From: Thermoflexales bacterium
GTDB taxonomy: Bacteria; Chloroflexota; Anaerolineae; Fen-1058
Reading direction: 5' to 3'
DNA length: 23,991 nucleotides
Assembly: GCA_016931085.1 (NCBI GenBank)
Contig: JAFGFO010000369.1
Span: 1 to 23,991, forward strand
Made by a program: the position numbers and the translations under genes. The notes under the pieces were generated by a model, which ran no database searches, was not told the origin of the DNA, and saw nothing but the letters and a program-made list of their open reading frames with translations. The first letter of the stretch is position 1; each line of letters starts with the position of its first letter. Shown in pieces: positions 1-5,759 of the stretch.

Positions 1-750
1 TTCTTTGACGCACTGCTGAAAACGACCGGCCTCCGCCGCACCCGGCTGTTCGTCATCCCCGGCAATCACGACGTCGACCGGAATTTGGTCAGCGATGGTG
101 CCAAGGCCATCAGCAAGTCACTGAGCGATCTCGACTCGACTAACACCTTGCTTAAAACTCCCCTCGACCGCCATTTGATTATGGCGCGCTTCAAGGGCTA
201 TGCGGACTGGTTCAACACGTTCTTTGCACCCAAGCTGAGCTTTGACGATGAGCGTTACTTTTACGTCCGCAAGATCAAGGTAGAGGGCAAGCAGATAGCT
301 CTGCTCGGCCTCAACTCGGCCTGGTTGTGCGCCTCAGACCAGGACAAGGCCGAGGGCCTGCTCATCGGCGAGCGCCAGGCGCGGGCGGCGTTGGAGCAGG
401 CGCAGGGCGCCGATCTGAAAATCGCGTTGCTGCACCACCCCTTTGACTGGCTGCGCGACTTTGATCAGGATGACAGCGCCGCCTTGCTCCACAAAGGTTG
501 CGATTTCATCCTGCATGGACATCTGCACAAAAATTACGCCACGCGTTTGACTACGCCCGACAGCACAGCGATGGTGCTGGCCTGTGGCGCATGCTACGAG
601 ACGCGCGATTTCCCCAACATGGTCAGCTGGGTACAGCTCGACCTGGCTGCTGGAAGCGGGACGGTTTATCTCAGGCGCTACTCCGCTGCACAAGGTGGCT
701 TTTGGGCCGAAGATCATCTCACATATAAAAATGCCCCTGGAAAGTACGCA
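1..750 (+). repeat. Direct duplication, copy 1 (phosphoesterase segment)
   Basis: Bases 1 to about 750 align collinearly with 4521 to about 5273 at a constant offset of 4520. The only indel noticed is one extra codon near the end of copy 2 (NAPDGKY versus NAPGKY). The encoded proteins share an unbroken identical run of about 60 residues around SAWLCASDQDKAEGLLIGER and differ more near both ends. Copy 1 may extend upstream of the window. Confidence 0.93.
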
Positions 751-3474
751 CTTACAGCGTGGAGACAATCGACTTCACAGTCCGGCACTCCATCCTCCAC
801 ATCACCTACTACGAATTCATCGATGGCTGTGGAAGACATCACTGCCATAAACCGTCTCGTGCTCAAGAGATATAACAAGCTATCTTTCCAATTCATCCGA
901 TCCCACAGGGACAAGGGTGCGACCGAGGCCGATATAGAGAATGTGTTTGTGCCATTGCGAATGACTAACCCAGACGCCATGGCAAGTCCCACCTGGCTGA
1001 TCCCTCCTACGGAATATCGTCAGTCACCACGTGCAGACATCAGCCATCTAGCTACTCTTCCATCGCTTTTGAGAAAATACCAGTGTCTTCTGCTGCGCGG
1101 CCAGACCGGCTGCGGCAAGTCCACGCTTTTGCGATACATTGCACTCTCTTTTGCCGGCGGCAAGTACCAAGAAAATCTGGAGTGGAGCGGGCCTCCCCTT
1201 TTGCCGCTGCTGATATCGCTGCGAAATTTTGGCGTGTTTCTCAAGCGTGATGCTGGCCACTGGGCAGAACCACAGCCGTGCGCCCTATTAGCTTACTTGA
1301 AATACCACTTGGAAGGAGCTAATGTTCATCTTCCACTTCATGGCTTGGAACAATGGCTGGAGAAAGGCAAATGCTGCCTGCTGCTGGACGCGCTAGATGA
1401 GGTCACTGGGACGTTGGGGGATGGAAGTGACTTGCGCATAGAAGTGGCCCGGCAAGTTTCGGCTTTTATTCGCAACTATATGCCTGATGGCAATTTGTTT
1501 ATCTTATCCTCGCGCCCACACGCTTATCGGGATGATAGCCTGATCCGTTGGGCACTGCCTGAGCCTAGGGTGTGCGACATACTCGATCTGGAACCTGAGG
1601 ATAGCCAAGATTTGATCACCAGCTTGCTCACAGCCCTGACCGGCGGCAAGGAGACAAGCGTGCTTGAAACCGACAGACTGCTGACGGCTATCACACACGA
1701 TCATCTGCCTCCCTTGACGAACAATCCATTGGTGTGCACTATCCTGGCGTTGACCCCTTTGGCCGATCGCCGTGCGGGCGATCTGGATGAGATTGTCACT
1801 TTATTATCAGGGCGATGGGAGTACGAAAAACGGGAGCTATATCACCCTGAAGAGTTATCGCCATGGAACATCCTCTCACCAAGCCCAGGCCAAACCATCA
1901 AGTTTCAGCGGCGTGCGCTGGCAACGCTGGCCTGGCACATGCATCGAGCTCGCATATCAGAAATACAGTCCGAGATGGCTATCAAGACCTTGGCCAAATT
2001 TTATCGTGCGGAAACGCATGTCGATCAGGCAAGCGCTATAGAATGGGCATGCGCTTTTCTGAAGTTAACATACGAGCGGAGCGGCTTGTTCATTGCCGTG
2101 AAGGACGATAGCTATACCTTTGCACACCAGGCGTTCCGCGAATACATGGCTGCTACATACCTGGTGAATCTCGGCGAGGAGCGCTTGACAAAAGAGATCT
2201 TGCGCCATGCCCCCCACCCAGACGGGTGGTGGGAGCAAGTGATACTGCTGGCCGGAGCGCACCCCCAGTTGGCTGATCAGGCAGCCGGGCGATTGATTGA
2301 GACATTGCTTGAACAAGATGATGTAGCACACGCCCACCTAGCAGCACACTGCGCCAGAGAGATGGCTGACAAGTTACCTGGTTCACAACGCGAAAAGCTC
2401 CGAGATTGGCTGACAGTCGCTATGCAAGACGACAAGCGTCCTGGACAAGAACGTATCCAGGCCGGTCGTGCTCTGGGCATAGCCGGTGATCCGCGCCGTG
2501 GTATCACCTTGCTCCCCTTGGATTCTGAAGAAGTGAGGCAAAGACTTTCTTTGCCTGACATTCTTTGGGCCGATATCCCCAGCGGCACATTGGAAATGGG
2601 TAGCCCTGAGGGCGAAACTTTTTGCACCCCAAGGGGTCAACAAGACGCCCCCGATGAGAATGAGTATTGGCGGGATGAAGAAGCACACATTATACAGCCC
2701 CAACTATGCAAGCTGCCTACCTATGCACTCTCAGCTTATCCCATCACTGTCGCCCAGTTTCAACCCTTTATACAAGATCCGGAAGGATGGGCCAAGGATC
2801 AATGGTGGACCAAGGACGGCCTGGCCTATCGAAGGAATAAGAAAACACCCCCTCTGTGGAATGACCCCAAATGGGGTATTGACAATCACCCAGTTGTTGG
2901 CATCACTTGGTATGCAGCAGTAGCGTATTGCCGTTGGCTTACCTGGCGGTTGCAGACATCTGGCAAAATCAAGCAAGAGAGCCTGGTGAGATTGCCGACC
3001 GAGACCGAGTGGGAATGGGCGGCACGTGGGCCAGAGTCCCACCATTGGCCTTGGGGAAACGATTGGCGCCCGGGCGCCTGCAACAGTGCAGAAATATACG
3101 TGGCATTTAAAAAAGATGGCACACCGATTCGAGCAGAGATAGACCCTGACCAAGAAAACGAAACGGGCGGTCGCACCAGCGCTGTAGGGATGTTCCACTC
3201 CGGTGTTAACTGGACCGGAACCGTATATGACATGGCCGGCAATGTACGAGAATGGTGTACCACAAAAGGGCAGGACTATAGTGATTACTACCCAAGTCTG
3301 ACTGGGCAAGACGAATGGGCGAATGATTATCTGGCAGGCAATGTCGCCCGTGTTATCCGCGGCGGCTCATTTGATCTTTTCGCTCGCTTTGTGCGCGGCG
3401 CTGCCCGTACCTGGGGCGACCCCGATCACGGAGAGTGGACTCAAGGTTTTCGCTGCGTCCTCGCTTGCACGTGA
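1..3474 (+). CDS. Metallophosphoesterase-NACHT NTPase-FGE fusion (5' end outside window)
   Basis: The reading frame is open from base 1, so the gene begins upstream; the missing part probably matches the first ~66 residues of the paralogue at 4323. Seen: the later half of a calcineurin-like phosphoesterase (PGNHDVDR at 58-81; HHPFDW; HGHLH at 514-528). A linker follows, then a NACHT-type NTPase with P-loop GQTGCGKST (1099-1125), Walker B LLDALDEV (1381-1404) and an SSRP motif (from 1507). A helical region (FAHQAFREYMAATYL) leads to a C-terminal FGE/SUMF1-type domain from about 2550 (MGSPEG; LPTETEWEWAARG; YDMAGNVREWC; VIRGGSF; GFRCVL). Family knowledge: STAND/NACHT proteins couple a sensor to an effector in immunity or programmed death. 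Inference: the phosphoesterase is the effector and the FGE fold the sensor. The FGE part lacks the cysteines normally just after RGGSW, so sulfatase activation is unlikely. The substrate is unknown. Confidence 0.9.
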   Translation, partial: FFDALLKTTGLRRTRLFVIPGNHDVDRNLVSDGAKAISKSLSDLDSTNTLLKTPLDRHLIMARFKGYADWFNTFFAPKLSFDDERYFYVRKIKVEGKQIALLGLNSAWLCASDQDKAEGLLIGERQARAALEQAQGADLKIALLHHPFDWLRDFDQDDSAALLHKGCDFILHGHLHKNYATRLTTPDSTAMVLACGACYETRDFPNMVSWVQLDLAAGSGTVYLRRYSAAQGGFWAEDHLTYKNAPGKYALTAWRQSTSQSGTPSSTSPTTNSSMAVEDITAINRLVLKRYNKLSFQFIRSHRDKGATEADIENVFVPLRMTNPDAMASPTWLIPPTEYRQSPRADISHLATLPSLLRKYQCLLLRGQTGCGKSTLLRYIALSFAGGKYQENLEWSGPPLLPLLISLRNFGVFLKRDAGHWAEPQPCALLAYLKYHLEGANVHLPLHGLEQWLEKGKCCLLLDALDEVTGTLGDGSDLRIEVARQVSAFIRNYMPDGNLFILSSRPHAYRDDSLIRWALPEPRVCDILDLEPEDSQDLITSLLTALTGGKETSVLETDRLLTAITHDHLPPLTNNPLVCTILALTPLADRRAGDLDEIVTLLSGRWEYEKRELYHPEELSPWNILSPSPGQTIKFQRRALATLAWHMHRARISEIQSEMAIKTLAKFYRAETHVDQASAIEWACAFLKLTYERSGLFIAVKDDSYTFAHQAFREYMAATYLVNLGEERLTKEILRHAPHPDGWWEQVILLAGAHPQLADQAAGRLIETLLEQDDVAHAHLAAHCAREMADKLPGSQREKLRDWLTVAMQDDKRPGQERIQAGRALGIAGDPRRGITLLPLDSEEVRQRLSLPDILWADIPSGTLEMGSPEGETFCTPRGQQDAPDENEYWRDEEAHIIQPQLCKLPTYALSAYPITVAQFQPFIQDPEGWAKDQWWTKDGLAYRRNKKTPPLWNDPKWGIDNHPVVGITWYAAVAYCRWLTWRLQTSGKIKQESLVRLPTETEWEWAARGPESHHWPWGNDWRPGACNSAEIYVAFKKDGTPIRAEIDPDQENETGGRTSAVGMFHSGVNWTGTVYDMAGNVREWCTTKGQDYSDYYPSLTGQDEWANDYLAGNVARVIRGGSFDLFARFVRGAARTWGDPDHGEWTQGFRCVLACT

Positions 3475-3493
3475 CTACTAACTGGCGTATAAT
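3465..3493 (+). promoter_or_regulatory. Sigma70-type promoter of the toxin-antitoxin pair
   Basis: TTGCAC (3465-3470), a 17-base spacer and a perfect TATAAT (3488-3493). The -35 box lies in the last codons of the NACHT gene and its stop codon is in the spacer. The expected start near 3500 leaves a leader of only about 17 nt, almost filled by the Shine-Dalgarno AGGAGGTG (3501-3508). The pair can therefore be transcribed independently of the upstream gene. Confidence 0.75.
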
Positions 3494-3516
3494 TCCAGGC
3501 AGGAGGTGAAAGACCT

Positions 3517-3942
3517 ATGACCATAGTTCAACTCTCTACACAGACCTATGCCTTGTTGCGCAAAAGAGCACAACAAGCCAATCGCTCGCTGGACGCATTG
3601 GCAGAGCAGATGCTTCAACGCGAGCTACAGCCGTCGCACCCTTACGTTCAAACCGAGACATCCATGCAAGGCAGCCGAGCCATCATCAAGGACGCCGACA
3701 CACCCGTGAGTGTTGTCGTGGAATACAGCCGCTTGGGGCTGAGGCCAGAGGAATTCGCTGAGGAAGTCCATCCAGCCCTGACGCCGGCCCACGTGCACGA
3801 TGCATTAAGCTATTACTACGATCACCAAGAGGAAATAGACCACCAGATAGCAGAAAATACTGAAGAGTCTGCCCGGCTTCAACTCCGATCTCACATGCGC
3901 TCTGAGCAAGACTATGTGAAAATCACCGGCCAACAGGAATGA
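3517..3942 (+). CDS. DUF433-family antitoxin with RHH-like N-terminus
   Basis: A 141-residue protein. Residues ~1-38 (QLSTQTYALLRKRAQQANRS) resemble a VapB/ribbon-helix-helix antitoxin N-terminus. Residues ~42-105 match the DUF433 pattern: IIKDADTPVSVVVEY, then GLRPEEFAEE, then LTPAHVHDALSYYYDHQEEID. A charged tail of about 30 residues follows. DUF433 proteins are small helix-turn-helix-like proteins, often encoded just before a DUF5615 PIN-like toxin, as here (3-nt gap). Expected role: neutralise the toxin and repress its own promoter. The start is ATG 3517, set by AGGAGGTG at 3501-3508. Family assignment is by recognition of the motif pattern; binding to the promoter is inference. Confidence 0.85.
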   Translation: MTIVQLSTQTYALLRKRAQQANRSLDALAEQMLQRELQPSHPYVQTETSMQGSRAIIKDADTPVSVVVEYSRLGLRPEEFAEEVHPALTPAHVHDALSYYYDHQEEIDHQIAENTEESARLQLRSHMRSEQDYVKITGQQE

Positions 3943-3945
3943 GAC

Positions 3946-4326
3946 GTGGTTCAAGAAACGAACTCCTCGTTATATATTCGGCTTTGCGTAGACGAGCATG
4001 TCTGGCGCAAGCTGGCCGCTCAACTGCGCGAACGCGGCTTTGACGCCATCAACGTCTACGAGGCTGACCGGGCCGGCCTCACCGACGAGGAACAGTGGAA
4101 TTATGCTGCTGCCGAGAGACGCGCATTTCTGACTTTTGACAAGGAGGGAGGACGTTTTATCAAGTTGGCTTCCGACTGGTTCTATGCCGATCGCCACTAT
4201 TATGGCCCGCTTATCTCGAGCCAGTTGACACGCGGCGAACTGTTGCGCCGCGTGCTCAAGTTGTTGAACTCGATAACAGCCGAGGAGATGATGAACACCG
4301 TGCGTTTCCTGGAGGATTTTAGATGA
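3946..4326 (+). CDS. DUF5615 PIN-like (Mut7-C type) toxin
   Basis: A 126-residue protein starting at GTG 3946, with AGGA at 3935-3938 seven bases upstream. Seen: an N-terminal strand with acidic residues (IRLCVDEH), LRERGFDAINV, a helix (GLTDEEQWNYAAAERR) and a second acidic motif (FLTFDKEGG). This order is typical of the DUF5615/Mut7-C PIN-like fold, where the aspartates would bind the metal for RNA cleavage. The usual TRD of the second motif is TFD here. The stop overlaps the start of the next gene as ATGA (4323-4326), so the toxin and the phosphoesterase-EAD protein are probably translationally coupled. Most likely the toxin partner of the upstream DUF433 protein; RNase activity is inferred from the fold. 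Confidence 0.83.
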   Translation: MVQETNSSLYIRLCVDEHVWRKLAAQLRERGFDAINVYEADRAGLTDEEQWNYAAAERRAFLTFDKEGGRFIKLASDWFYADRHYYGPLISSQLTRGELLRRVLKLLNSITAEEMMNTVRFLEDFR

Positions 4327-5759
4327 ATACACTTACATGGCTGCATTTATCCGATCTGCACTTTCGCCCGTCACAAAGTTATAACGCCAACATCGTGCTC
4401 AAGTCGCTATTGCAAGACGTCAAGGAACGCTTGCAAGACGGCTTGAAGCCCGACTTGATCGTCGTCACCGGCGATGTGGCCTTCTCAGGCCAGGCGGACG
4501 AATACCAGTTGGCGGGAGAGTTCTTTGACGCACTGCTGAAAACGACCGGCCTGGGCCGCAGCCGGCTGTTCGTCGTCCCCGGCAACCACGATGTGGACCG
4601 ACGACTCATCAGCTTTGGCGCCGCTGCAATCGGCAAGTCACTGACCGATCGTGACAAGGTTAACACGCTGCTGGACACTCCCGCCGACCGTCAATTAGTC
4701 ATGTCACGCTTCAACGGTTATGCAGACTGGTTCACCGCGTTCTTTGCACCCAAGCTGAGCTTTGACGATGAGCGCTACTTTTACGTCCACAAGATCAAGG
4801 TGGGGGGCAAGCAGCTAGCTCTGCTTGGTCTCAACTCGGCCTGGCTGTGCGCCTCGGACCAGGATAAGGCCGAGGGGCTGCTAATCGGCGAGCGCCAGGC
4901 GCGGGCGGCGTTGGAGCAGGCACAAGGCGCCGACCTGAAGATCGCGCTGCTGCACCATCCCTTCGACTGGCTGCGCGACTTTGATCAGGATGACAGCGCC
5001 ACCTTGCTCCACAACGGCTGCGATTTCATCCTGCACGGCCACCTGCACAAAAATTACGCCACGCGTTTGACTACGCCCGACAGCACGGCGATGGTGCTGG
5101 CCTGCGGCGCGTGCTACGAGACGCGCGATTTCCCCAACATGATCAACTGGGTGCAGATCGACCCGGACGACGGGACGGGAACGGTTCATCTCAGGCGCTA
5201 CTCGGACGCCCAGGGCGGCTTTTGGGCCAAGGACACGCTCACTTACAGGAACGCGCCGGACGGAAAGTACGACTTTTCACTGCGCGGCCAGCCCTTTAGA
5301 GCCTCCTCCCCCGCTGGCAAGAGCGCACCAGAAGATGTCGCCCGATCGCAAAGCGGCGGGGTACACGTCGAGAGCCAGCAGGCGACCATACAGGGCGACG
5401 TGGTGGGCGGGAATAAAACCGAGTATCACTACCACGGCAGTCCGCCGCCGTCTCAAGCCGGGGGCACGCCGCTCGACGCGCCTCCAAGCAAGTACGATCT
5501 ACAAGCCGTGCGCGAGCTGCTGAGCGCGGCCTTCAGCGACGGCGACGTGGTCACCCTGGCCTTCGACCGCTTCCGGGCCGTCTACGAGGACATCAGCGGC
5601 GGGATGGGCAAGAGCGACAAGATCCGCCGCCTGGTGGACTGGTGCGAGCGGCACGGATCCCTGGAGACGCTGCTGGCCGAGGTCAAGCAGCGCAACCCGC
5701 ACCAGTACGCGCGCTACGCCGCACGGGTAAAGTCGCCGCTCACTCGAACTGCCGGCTAA
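4323..5759 (+). CDS. Calcineurin-like metallophosphoesterase with C-terminal EAD-like domain
   Basis: 478 residues, starting at ATG 4323 with GGAGG at 4311-4315, seven bases upstream. All metallophosphoesterase motifs are present: SDLH (D11, H13), TGD (D51), GNHD (N88, H89), LLHHP (H211, H212) and HGHLH (H238-H242). The phosphoesterase domain covers about residues 1-320. A flexible linker contains GDVVGGNKTEYHYHG, a glycine-rich motif commonly seen beside effector-associated domains. Residues ~392-478 (AVRELLSAAFSDGDVV, KSDKIRRLVDWCERHG, NPHQYARY) look like a helical effector-associated/death-like adaptor. Known: EADs link effectors to NTPase regulators by like-like contact. Inferred: a free-standing effector recruited by a partner with the same EAD. 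The exact EAD subfamily and the substrate cannot be told. It overlaps the convergent downstream gene by 20 bp. Confidence 0.9.
   Translation: MNTLTWLHLSDLHFRPSQSYNANIVLKSLLQDVKERLQDGLKPDLIVVTGDVAFSGQADEYQLAGEFFDALLKTTGLGRSRLFVVPGNHDVDRRLISFGAAAIGKSLTDRDKVNTLLDTPADRQLVMSRFNGYADWFTAFFAPKLSFDDERYFYVHKIKVGGKQLALLGLNSAWLCASDQDKAEGLLIGERQARAALEQAQGADLKIALLHHPFDWLRDFDQDDSATLLHNGCDFILHGHLHKNYATRLTTPDSTAMVLACGACYETRDFPNMINWVQIDPDDGTGTVHLRRYSDAQGGFWAKDTLTYRNAPDGKYDFSLRGQPFRASSPAGKSAPEDVARSQSGGVHVESQQATIQGDVVGGNKTEYHYHGSPPPSQAGGTPLDAPPSKYDLQAVRELLSAAFSDGDVVTLAFDRFRAVYEDISGGMGKSDKIRRLVDWCERHGSLETLLAEVKQRNPHQYARYAARVKSPLTRTAG
4521..5273 (+). repeat. Direct duplication, copy 2 (phosphoesterase segment)
   Basis: Partner of bases 1 to ~750, in the same orientation at offset 4520. 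Similarity ends where this protein enters its glycine-rich linker and EAD-like domain, while copy 1 enters the pre-NACHT linker. Confidence 0.93.

Noticed and set aside
85..87. TTG at 85 as the start of the NACHT gene
   Set aside because: The frame is open to base 1 and the translated upstream bases contain the PGNHDVDR metal motif shared with the paralogue, so the true start is outside the window.
2550..3474. Active sulfatase-activating (formylglycine-generating) enzyme
   Set aside because: The cysteine expected after RGGSW is absent (RGGSFDLFARF), no sulfatase gene is nearby, and the domain sits at the end of a NACHT protein.
1..5759. Mobile element carrying the island
   Set aside because: No integrase, transposase, terminal inverted repeats or target duplication were seen. 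The left end lies outside the window, so this remains open rather than supported.
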